13,121 bases of DNA, from contig JADFGC010000033.1 of NCBI GenBank assembly GCA_022567895.1, positions 1-13,121 on the forward strand, in the 5' to 3' direction. Numbering within the stretch: the first letter of the stretch is position 1; each line of letters starts with the position of its first letter. This DNA comes from DRGT01 sp022567895 (lineage in GTDB: Archaea > Thermoproteota > Nitrososphaeria > Nitrososphaerales > Nitrosopumilaceae). The position numbers were made by a program, and so were the translations under genes. A model generated the notes under the pieces. The model worked only from the letters and a program-made list of their open reading frames with translations, searched no databases and was not told the origin of the DNA. This document shows, piece after piece, positions 7,338 to 13,121 of this stretch.

Positions 7338-8670
7338 CACGAAAAATCTAGTTTATTTTTCAAGCAAAAAAGAAAAAGGAAAATCAAAGTCAGAAGAGCA
7401 ATTATCTGAGAACAAAATTCAGCAAATGTTGGAAACTTTGGCAAAACAAGCAATGAAAGAAAAACCCCCAACTATGGATGAACTTGACTCGATTCTTCAA
7501 AATTTAAATCGTCCAACAGAAGAGCAAGAAAAAGAAACTAAAACTCAAGAAATTGAACAAGAGGAAGGTTCAGCTTCTATTACAAAATTACTAAGAGAAA
7601 AGGGATATCTTCGTGATGAAAAAAAATGGTTAACAAATAAGGGGTTTTTGGAGATTGGGGCAAAAATCCTTCATGAAGTTATGAAGGATTTGACTTCAGA
7701 TGATTTTGGTTTGCATGAAACAAACTATTCAGGTGATGGAAATGTTACAATTGACACTACAAAAAAATTTGAGCCAGGAGATGATATTAAATTTCTAAGC
7801 ACTCCTCACACACTTCTGAATTCAGTACAACGAATTTCAAAAACAGAATCACAAATTAATTTTCCAATATCAATTGAACCCGATGATTTTGAAAAATTTG
7901 AAACTCTTGAAGATGTAAGAGTTGCAGTAGTCTATTGTATTGATTTAAGCTCTACAATGAAATACTCTCTTGGAAAAAATGGCAGAAGTAGAATTGAAGC
8001 CGCAAAAAAGGCATTATGGAGCCTTTATGTTCTTAACAAAAAATTTTTCCCAAATGACTCCATTTTTGTGGTAGGGTTTGCATCAATGGCATCAACAGTT
8101 AATCCTTTTGATATTCCATTTTTGAAAACATATGATGCAAATGATAATTTTTTACATTATACTAATTACCAAGCAGCATTTAGATTGGCAAGAAAAATTT
8201 TACAAAAAAATTCTGCACAAAATAAAAGGATAGTGATGATTACTGATGGTCAACCTAGTGCATGTTTTGTTGAAAATGAACAACAAAAAAATGAAATTGT
8301 TTCTGAGAAACCTTATTCAAATTTCTATTCTCCAGACTCCTCTCTGATTTCAAAAATAAAAAATGAACGTAACATGAATCTAGATTTCAGTCCCGAACGA
8401 CTAGTCTATCTTTGTTACCGTTACAAAAAAGTAGACCCCAAAATTAACAAAAGAACCCTACTGGAGGCAAAAAAATGCATTCGAGATGGAATCAAAATTG
8501 ACACAATTGTGGTTAGTGAAGAGGAAGAACTTTTGAATTATGTTCAAGATCTTGAAAAAGAGTTGAAAGGAAAAACTTACCATATTGACCAAGAAAATAT
8601 GGATAAGGTTCTAGTTCACGACTATCTTTCTAATACAAGAAAGGTTTTAAATTCAAAACAAAATTGGTAA
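7324..8670 (+). CDS. VWA-domain (MIDAS) protein, ChlD/CoxE-like partner of the AAA+ ATPase
   Basis: The 448-residue protein has a charged, glutamine- and glutamate-rich N-terminal half and a C-terminal von Willebrand factor A domain (about 195-430). The MIDAS metal site is complete: DLSST (D207, S209, T211), the threonine in HYTNYQAA (T280) and ITDG (D308). Such domains bind Mg through partner acidic residues; in ChlD, CoxE and MoxR-linked proteins they couple an ATPase to its substrate. An insertion of about 60 residues follows ITDG before the last strand, making the domain longer than a minimal VWA. The gene overlaps the AAA+ gene by 14 bases (26 if ATG 7312 is used) and almost touches the winged-helix gene, so the three are surely one operon. 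No catalytic chelatase subunit of the ChlH/CobN type is nearby, so its target is open. Confidence 0.85.
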   Translation: MSRLDTKNLVYFSSKKEKGKSKSEEQLSENKIQQMLETLAKQAMKEKPPTMDELDSILQNLNRPTEEQEKETKTQEIEQEEGSASITKLLREKGYLRDEKKWLTNKGFLEIGAKILHEVMKDLTSDDFGLHETNYSGDGNVTIDTTKKFEPGDDIKFLSTPHTLLNSVQRISKTESQINFPISIEPDDFEKFETLEDVRVAVVYCIDLSSTMKYSLGKNGRSRIEAAKKALWSLYVLNKKFFPNDSIFVVGFASMASTVNPFDIPFLKTYDANDNFLHYTNYQAAFRLARKILQKNSAQNKRIVMITDGQPSACFVENEQQKNEIVSEKPYSNFYSPDSSLISKIKNERNMNLDFSPERLVYLCYRYKKVDPKINKRTLLEAKKCIRDGIKIDTIVVSEEEELLNYVQDLEKELKGKTYHIDQENMDKVLVHDYLSNTRKVLNSKQNW

Positions 8671-8675
8671 TCGTA

Positions 8676-8987
8676 ATGGATGAATCTTTAGATAAAGAAA
8701 AAATAATTGAATGTTTGTTTGATCCAATTATTTCTGAAATTCTTGCAGAATTAGAAAATGGTGGTAAAGAATCTTCCTATCTAGCAGAAAAGTCAGGAAT
8801 TTCAGAAGAAGAAGTTGGAAAACGCTTATCATATTTGTTGAAGTATGAATTTGTAAAAGAACAAACTGAAAATGATAAAATCGTTTATTCTGTTGATGCA
8901 GAAAAACTTTCTAAAATTATGGAGAATGATGAAAATTTTGCTTCAGTCACTGATGGACTAACAAAAATGGACAGTTTTCTTAACTAA
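8676..8987 (+). CDS. Small winged-helix (ArsR-like) protein
   Basis: The 103-residue acidic protein (from the ATG at 8676) shows a winged-helix pattern: helix at 16-27 (DPIISEILAELE), second helix at 31-41 (SSYLAEKSG), recognition helix at 44-57 (EEEVGKRLSYLLKY) and a wing at 58-73 (EFVKEQTENDKIVYSV). The C-terminal 30 residues are acidic and possibly helical. It may regulate its own operon or bind the ATPase/VWA pair. A TTG at 8664 in frame would add four residues (MVIV) and overlap the VWA gene by seven bases; the ATG is preferred because the peptide then starts MDESLDKEK. It is strongly acidic for a DNA-binding protein, so a protein-interaction role is also possible. The 3' end overlaps the opposing membrane-protein gene by eight bases. 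Confidence 0.7.
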   Translation: MDESLDKEKIIECLFDPIISEILAELENGGKESSYLAEKSGISEEEVGKRLSYLLKYEFVKEQTENDKIVYSVDAEKLSKIMENDENFASVTDGLTKMDSFLN

Positions 8988-9498
8988 GCCTGTTTTTTCT
9001 TCTATTTTTGATTGCCAAAATTACTAATCCTGCAATCCCTATCATCCCAACAATTAGAATGTAGAATCCAATAATTCCAACAGATAATTTACTAGTGTCA
9101 GGTAAATGACCTATGGCTAAAAAAAGCACAGTTTCCTCATCACCAGTGTTTTCAATAGCAATTCGGTATTCGCCACCTGATGAAATTTCAAATCTATCTT
9201 CAAAAGATTCTGATTCAGCAGTTTTTGAAACAATTTGACTTCCGAAGGGATCAAAAATTTTTATGTGAATTAAATTTTCTTGGAAATTCGTTGTTTGAAC
9301 AAGATAAACTCCATATTCTGAAATCATTGGATCAAGTTCTACAATTGTTTCAAATGTTTCACCAGAAATTAAATCGGATTGCTCAGTAACTAGATCTTCA
9401 GTAATTATTTGAGAGCCATAAAACGAAAGCGCCATTCCTACTATCATTAATACTCCAATAATTAACAAAAAAAGTCCAGATCTTTGCATAATTGGCAT
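8980..9498 (-). CDS. Two-helix membrane protein with extracytoplasmic beta domain, unknown function
   Basis: The 172-residue protein has a transmembrane helix at about 8-28 (GLFLLIIGVLMIVGMALSFY) and another at about 138-163, followed by the basic tail NRRKNR. Between them lie about 108 residues with alternating hydrophobic residues and glycines (YGVYLVQTTN, HIKIFDPFGS, SGGEYRIAIENTGDEETV), a beta-sandwich-like composition, predicted to sit outside the membrane. The positive C-terminal tail would be cytoplasmic. I recognise no catalytic motif; the family appears to be an uncharacterised archaeal one. Start is the ATG at 9498; a second ATG three codons in is possible. A TTTAAA-containing stretch 15-25 bases upstream is a weak promoter candidate. 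Its 3' end overlaps the winged-helix gene by eight bases tail-to-tail. Confidence 0.75.
   Translation of the reverse strand: MPIMQRSGLFLLIIGVLMIVGMALSFYGSQIITEDLVTEQSDLISGETFETIVELDPMISEYGVYLVQTTNFQENLIHIKIFDPFGSQIVSKTAESESFEDRFEISSGGEYRIAIENTGDEETVLFLAIGHLPDTSKLSVGIIGFYILIVGMIGIAGLVILAIKNRRKNRLS
8991..9009 (+). terminator. Probable T-rich terminator of the AAA+/VWA/wHTH operon
   Basis: TGTTTTTTCTTCTATTTTT begins four bases after the stop codon at 8985-8987. Two T tracts (8993-8998 and 9005-9009) match the usual hairpin-less archaeal termination signal. It lies inside the 3' end of the opposing gene. Confidence 0.45.
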
Positions 9499-9565
9499 GT
9501 TTCTGTCTTTAGTTTAAACTTAATTCACAAATGCATTTTTCAGAAATTAACCCATTGTAAAAATA

Positions 9566-9574
9566 TTAGACTAA
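9566..9574. promoter_or_regulatory. Accessory palindrome TTAGACTAA
   Basis: This nine-base symmetric element shares the TTAG/CTAA arms of the main palindrome. The two centres are about 21.5 bases apart, close to two helical turns, so one factor could bind both on the same face of the DNA. Confidence 0.4.
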
Positions 9575-9584
9575 GGCAAAAAAG

Positions 9585-9598
9585 TTAGCCTAGGCTAA
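9585..9598. promoter_or_regulatory. Candidate metal-repressor operator TTAGCCTAGGCTAA
   Basis: This is a perfect 14-base inverted repeat ending one base before the TATA box of the multicopper oxidase gene. Its TTAG...CTAA arms resemble operators of DtxR/IdeR/MntR-type metal-dependent repressors, whose consensus is built from TTAGGTTAG and CTAACCTAA arms. Bound protein would cover the TFB recognition element and block transcription. The regulator is not encoded in the window. The palindrome is seen directly; the factor is inferred. Confidence 0.6.
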
Positions 9599-9599
9599 A

Positions 9600-9608
9600 T
9601 TTATATTT
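9600..9608 (+). promoter_or_regulatory. TATA box of the multicopper oxidase-ZIP operon
   Basis: TTTATATTT is centred about 32 bases before the ATG at 9636, placing the transcript start near 9629-9632 and giving a leader of only a few bases. It is the strongest TATA-like sequence in the 137-base gap 9499-9635. Confidence 0.6.
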
Positions 9609-9635
9609 CAGTGGATTACGCCTCAAACATAGGTC

Positions 9636-10712
9636 ATGAAAAATTTTCTTTCTAAAAAGATGGCTTTAGCAATTTTGGTAATTGCAGGCGTATCAACAGT
9701 TTTCTTTGTATTTCCAACAATTTCTCAAGCCCAAGTTGAAGAAAAAACCTTCGTTACTATGGAGGGGGCAGTTATAACAACTTCAGGAGAGGTGATAGAT
9801 CCTGTATTAACAACTGCCACTGTTGATTTTGATCCAGACAAGTTTTTACGTGAATTCAATTATGGAAGGGTTTCGCAATTAGAAGATGGTACGACAGTTC
9901 GTGAATTTACTATAATCGCTGAAGATACCAAAGTTATGGAAATATCACCTGGAGTATTTTTCAACGTCTGGACCTATAATGGAACGGTTCCAGGCCCTAC
10001 TATTAGGGTGACGGAGGGAGACCTCTTACGAGTGAAATTTATCAATAACGGCGAAAAGCCACACACAATACATTTTCATGGAATCCATCCGGCAGGAATG
10101 GATGGAGTCTTTGAGATAGTAGGACAAGGTGGACAATTTACATACGAATTCATCGCTGCACCTGCTGGAGTTCATCTGTACCATTGTCACGTAATGCCTG
10201 TTGAAGAACACATAGCACGCGGGTTGTATGGCGTCTTCATAGTCGATCCAAAAGAGAGCAGACCACCAGCGGATGAGATGGTAATGGTACTGAATGGTTT
10301 TGATACTGACTTTGACACTGAAAATAATTCCTATGCTGCAAACTCAGTTCCGTTTTATTATCTGAACAATCCAATTCAAATTAACAAAGATGAGCTAATC
10401 AGAGTTTACGTAATGAACATACTTGAATTCGACCAAATAAACAATCTTCACATGCATGGCAATCTCTTTGACTATTATCCTACAGGAACTTATCGGGTTC
10501 CTTCTGCATACACTGACATGGTAACGTTCTCTCAAGGTGATAGGGGAATTATGGAATTTACATACCAATATCCTGGAAAGTACCTTATCCATGCTCATAA
10601 GGTAGAATTTTCTGAAAAGGGATGGGTTGGAGCATTCCAAGTTAATGATAATTCAGATCAAGAATCACAAACAGGAGTAGAATATGGAAGTAAGCAAACC
10701 ATCAAAGGCTAA
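9636..10712 (+). CDS. Secreted two-domain multicopper oxidase (T1 copper in domain 1)
   Basis: The 358-residue protein has a signal peptide (basic MKNFLSKK, hydrophobic core, TISQA before QVEE, cleavage near 32) and acts outside the membrane. Domain 1 (about 85-205) holds HTIHFHG (H143, H146, H148) and YHCHVMPVEEHIARGLYG (H183, C184, H185, H192). Domain 2 (about 210-335) holds NLHMHG (H272, H274) and LIHAHK (H319, H321) but no cysteine. The four HxH pairs supply the eight histidines of a trinuclear copper centre; C184, H143 and H192 form one type 1 site in domain 1 only. The position of the usual axial methionine is Leu197. This is the arrangement called type C two-domain oxidase, related to the ancestors of NirK, but the full trinuclear site argues for oxygen reduction. 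Substrate may be a metal ion or a small reductant. It overlaps the ZIP gene by 29 bases. Confidence 0.92.
   Translation: MKNFLSKKMALAILVIAGVSTVFFVFPTISQAQVEEKTFVTMEGAVITTSGEVIDPVLTTATVDFDPDKFLREFNYGRVSQLEDGTTVREFTIIAEDTKVMEISPGVFFNVWTYNGTVPGPTIRVTEGDLLRVKFINNGEKPHTIHFHGIHPAGMDGVFEIVGQGGQFTYEFIAAPAGVHLYHCHVMPVEEHIARGLYGVFIVDPKESRPPADEMVMVLNGFDTDFDTENNSYAANSVPFYYLNNPIQINKDELIRVYVMNILEFDQINNLHMHGNLFDYYPTGTYRVPSAYTDMVTFSQGDRGIMEFTYQYPGKYLIHAHKVEFSEKGWVGAFQVNDNSDQESQTGVEYGSKQTIKG
10673..10677 (+). promoter_or_regulatory. Strong ribosome binding site for the ZIP gene
   Basis: AGGAG ends six bases before the ATG at 10684, inside the oxidase coding sequence. It decides the ZIP start and shows that the 29-base overlap is real, so the two proteins are likely made in linked amounts. 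Confidence 0.7.
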
Positions 10713-11874
10713 GTTCATAGCAAGTGGAATAATACCATTTGCATTTCTTATAGTTTTGGTAGCATACATCTTTGGCCCAGGATCTTATCTTTTAGATTTC
10801 GGTGTACCATTACCTGAGATAACTATGGAAAAGGTTGATTTTGTAGACTCTGAGATACGTGTAACTGTAAGGAACACTGGACCAATTCCAGTAGAGGTTG
10901 TTATGGCAGATGTCAATGATAGAATACAGCCCGCAGCAATAGAACCAGATAGATTTCTGGAAAGATTCGAGGTAGCTGTGGTAAGAATTCCTTTTAATTG
11001 GAATGTGGCAGAGCCCTACACAATTGGACTTACTATCGAAGACGGAACAAGATTTGAAAAAGAAATAGAAGCTGCAGCACCTGCATTAGAACCAACTCTT
11101 GAGCTTGCTGGATTTTTTGCGATAATTGGAACATATGTTGGAATAATACCTGTTATGATTGGATTACTTTGGCTTCCATTTATCAAAAGGCTTAAAAAAA
11201 ACAAGTATCATTTCTTTTTGGCACTCACTGCCGGACTACTACTATTCTTAGGCATTGATTCTGTTGAAGAGGCACTTGAAGTTTATAAAGAAAATCTTTC
11301 TCAGAGCTTTAACGGTGTATTGCTCGTAGCCACAGTTATTGTAGTAACCTTCCTTGGATTATACTATGTTACAGAAAAATTAATAAAAAGAGCAGAATCA
11401 TCTGGGATTGCAAAACCCGTGGTAATTGCATTGATGATTGCAATAGGCATTGGACTACATAATTTTGGAGAAGGGCTCGCAATCGGAGCAGCTGTTGGTA
11501 TTGGTTCTATTGCGTTTAGCACTTTTCTAATAGTGGGATTTGCTTTGCACAATACAACTGAGGGTATTGCCATTGCAGCACCCATGTCACGAGGAAAATC
11601 AATGATAGGAAAAGCATTGATAGGAAAGCTTGCAGGATTGGGAATGATTGCAGGCGCTCCCGCTATTTTTGGTGCATGGATAGGCGGGTTTGTTTATTCT
11701 CCATTTGCGACCGTAGTATTTCTTTCAATAGGAGCAGGTGCCATATTCCAAGTAATAATCACGGTATTAAGATGGATACGAGAAGAAGGCGACAAAAATC
11801 TTTCAAGTGCAGCAGTAGCATCTGGGATTGCTGTAGGAATGCTGATAATGTATCTGACTAGTATTCTGGTTTAG
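10684..11874 (+). CDS. ZIP-family divalent metal transporter with extracytoplasmic N-terminal domain
   Basis: The 396-residue membrane protein belongs to the ZIP family, which moves zinc, iron, manganese or similar ions toward the cytoplasm. The two core metal-binding helices carry HNFGEG (H259, N260, E263) and HNTTEG (H289, N290, E293), the binuclear-site pattern of TM4 and TM5. About eight helices lie at 139-396. An additional helix at about 11-30 precedes roughly 100 residues (35-135) of beta-type sequence (EIRVTVRNTGPIPVEVV, EPYTIGLTIEDGTRF) resembling an Ig-like or CARDB-like fold and predicted to lie outside. Usual prokaryotic ZIPs are about 220-310 residues and lack this part. The start at 10684 has a strong AGGAG six bases upstream. 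Co-expression with a secreted copper oxidase suggests that oxidation and uptake are linked. The ion is not readable from the sequence. Confidence 0.9.
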   Translation: MEVSKPSKAKFIASGIIPFAFLIVLVAYIFGPGSYLLDFGVPLPEITMEKVDFVDSEIRVTVRNTGPIPVEVVMADVNDRIQPAAIEPDRFLERFEVAVVRIPFNWNVAEPYTIGLTIEDGTRFEKEIEAAAPALEPTLELAGFFAIIGTYVGIIPVMIGLLWLPFIKRLKKNKYHFFLALTAGLLLFLGIDSVEEALEVYKENLSQSFNGVLLVATVIVVTFLGLYYVTEKLIKRAESSGIAKPVVIALMIAIGIGLHNFGEGLAIGAAVGIGSIAFSTFLIVGFALHNTTEGIAIAAPMSRGKSMIGKALIGKLAGLGMIAGAPAIFGAWIGGFVYSPFATVVFLSIGAGAIFQVIITVLRWIREEGDKNLSSAAVASGIAVGMLIMYLTSILV

Positions 11875-11879
11875 ATTTT

Positions 11880-13121
11880 CTAAATCGGTTCTGGATGAAT
11901 AGTAATTATTGAATTTTTTAAATGCGTGTGAATTTTTATTTCAATTTGTGAAGTCAAATCATGTACCCTCTCTATTGATAGAGTCTTATCAAACGAAACA
12001 TCGATATCAATTTTCAACATATCTTTAAAATTAAGAATTACAATTCTTCCAATTTTTTTAATTTCTTCATATTCATTGAGAATACTTTTGATCCTCTCCT
12101 CTGTTTTTTTGCCTTCTACCTTGAGATTTTCCGGAATAGAAACATGTGGTTCTAAATGTATTGTAACATGCTCAGTTTGAGGTATATCGTTTTGGATCTT
12201 ATCTTCAATCATTTCAGAAATTTTATGAGCAGAATCAAGATTGATTTCTCGATCAACCATTACGTGTAAACTTGCATAGATTTTTCCTTCAGAAGTATAA
12301 CTGCTAATGTTATGAACTTCTTTTACCCCCTCAACTGATTTTGCTATTTCATTAATTTTTGAATTTCTTGGAATTTCTTCCCAATTTGGCTCAAAATGAA
12401 TTGTAACTGCGGCATTTGGAAGGGAATTTCTGATGTTTGTTTCAACGTTGTGACTAATTTCGTGAGCTTTATCGAAACTTACATCTCCTCGTAATGAAAT
12501 TGTGATATCAGCAAAAATTGTATCACCTGATTTTCTCATAAGTATAGGGCCTGGTTCAATAACTCCCTCAGTATTTGACACAATTTGCCTTACTTGCTTC
12601 ACTAACTCTGGTGAAATAATGTCAGTCAAATCCATTGCTGATGTGTAAATCAATTTCACGCTAAGAATTGACAAAACTACTCCGAGAATTAATGCCGCAA
12701 AAAAGTCACCATAATAGAACCCATAAGTTACCAAAACTATGCCAATTATTGCTACCATTGTAGAACCCAAGTCCATAAATGCGTGGTAAAAATCAGCTTT
12801 TAGAGTAGTTCCACCAATTTTTTTCATGGATTTTTTTAGAAGAATAATTCTGAAAATATCTACACCTATTGTGTAAAATCCAGCTATCAATGCAAAAAGA
12901 CCAGGTAAAATTTCTGGAGGAGGACTTTGAATTCTATTAATCGATTCATAAATGAAAAATGCAGCAACCAAAAGTATAGCAATTCCCCCAAATAACCCTC
13001 CAAGAGATTCAACCTTTCCATGCCCATAGGTATGTTCTGCATCCGGTGGCTTGATGGCCATTTTAGCTGCTAATAAGAGAACTAGGGTAACTACACCGTC
13101 CAAAAGAGCGTGAATGCTATC
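11880..13121 (-). CDS. Cation diffusion facilitator (CDF) exporter with three C-terminal domains, N-terminus cut by window edge
   Basis: The frame stays open to base 13121, so the first helix or so lies outside the window; a TTG at 13103 is not the start, because the CDF motif DSIHALLD spans it. At least 413 residues are present. TM2 carries HALLD and TM5 carries HAFMD (codons near 12785-12771), the HxxxD pair typical of zinc-selective CDF proteins that export metal by proton exchange. DAEHTYGHGKVESLGG is the loop after TM2. After the last helix come three successive copies of the cytoplasmic CDF domain, each ending in TIHxEP: VTIHFEP, VTIHLEP and ITIHPEP. Usual members have one. The gene converges on ZIP with five bases between stop codons, joining an importer and an exporter in one locus. 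Confidence 0.93.
   Translation of the reverse strand, partial: DSIHALLDGVVTLVLLLAAKMAIKPPDAEHTYGHGKVESLGGLFGGIAILLVAAFFIYESINRIQSPPPEILPGLFALIAGFYTIGVDIFRIILLKKSMKKIGGTTLKADFYHAFMDLGSTMVAIIGIVLVTYGFYYGDFFAALILGVVLSILSVKLIYTSAMDLTDIISPELVKQVRQIVSNTEGVIEPGPILMRKSGDTIFADITISLRGDVSFDKAHEISHNVETNIRNSLPNAAVTIHFEPNWEEIPRNSKINEIAKSVEGVKEVHNISSYTSEGKIYASLHVMVDREINLDSAHKISEMIEDKIQNDIPQTEHVTIHLEPHVSIPENLKVEGKKTEERIKSILNEYEEIKKIGRIVILNFKDMLKIDIDVSFDKTLSIERVHDLTSQIEIKIHTHLKNSIITIHPEPI
11886..12608 (-). repeat. Triple CDF C-terminal domain repeat (protein level)
   Basis: Three homologous units of about 73 residues are encoded at about 12608-12387, 12365-12147 and 12104-11886. Shared features are a leading GV or GVxEV turn, a beta strand (ADITISL, ASLHVMV, IDIDVSF), SxxxAHxIS or its variant SIERVHDLTS, and the closing TIHxEP. 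DNA identity between units looks low, so the triplication is old. Confidence 0.8.

Noticed and set aside
9499..9635. Possible small RNA or riboswitch in the gap before the oxidase gene
   Set aside because: The palindrome lacks a loop and lies upstream of the TATA box, so it would not be transcribed; a DNA operator explains it better.
9636..10712. Naming the copper protein nitrite reductase (nirK)
   Set aside because: Both HxH pairs in each domain are present, giving a full trinuclear oxygen-reducing site; NirK lacks several of these histidines, and the axial Met is missing here.
13101..13103. TTG at 13103 as the start of the CDF gene
   Set aside because: The frame continues to the window edge and the metal-site motif DSIHALLD spans this codon, so the gene begins outside the window.

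Overview
The window looks like chromosomal sequence of an ammonia-oxidising archaeon of the Nitrososphaerota (Thaumarchaeota), probably a Nitrosopumilus-like marine lineage. This is inferred from gene content and style, not from a search. The DNA is AT-rich and densely packed. Several genes begin with TTG or GTG. TATA-like boxes sit about 22-32 bases before start codons, as expected for leaderless transcripts. Ribosomal proteins S13 and S4 are of archaeal type and adjacent, and the right end carries a copper oxidase with two metal transporters. No tRNA, rRNA, CRISPR array or insertion sequence was seen, and no gene-free stretch exceeds 300 bases.

Left part (1-4256). The 5' end of a translin-like gene leaves the window leftward. 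Divergent from it is a tight three-gene operon: nnrE (NAD(P)H-hydrate epimerase), a metallo-beta-lactamase-fold hydrolase of the glyoxalase II / persulfide dioxygenase type, and a CobT-like phosphoribosyltransferase for the lower ligand of cobalamin. This operon runs tail-to-tail into glmS with an 8-base overlap of coding regions.

Middle (4257-9498). Read leftward, rps13-rps4-glmS form a probable operon with an additional promoter before glmS. Both ribosomal proteins carry C-terminal tails built from nearly perfect tandem repeats. A compact intergenic region with a near-symmetrical TATA element separates them from a rightward cassette: a ChlI/MoxR-type AAA+ ATPase, a von Willebrand A (MIDAS) protein and a small winged-helix protein. 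That cassette ends tail-to-tail, again with an 8-base overlap, against a small two-helix membrane protein.

Right part (9499-13121). This is a metal-handling locus. A secreted two-domain multicopper oxidase overlaps by 29 bases a ZIP-family transporter with an unusual extracytoplasmic N-terminal domain. A perfect 14-base palindrome, TTAGCCTAGGCTAA, abuts the TATA box of this pair and resembles a DtxR/IdeR-type operator. Sampled lines of the pair are clearly more GC-rich than the surroundings. Converging on it, five bases away, is a cation diffusion facilitator (cut at its N-terminus by the window edge) with three tandem C-terminal cytoplasmic domains instead of the usual one. A working model is oxidation at the cell surface coupled to metal uptake by ZIP under metal-dependent repression, balanced by export through the CDF protein.
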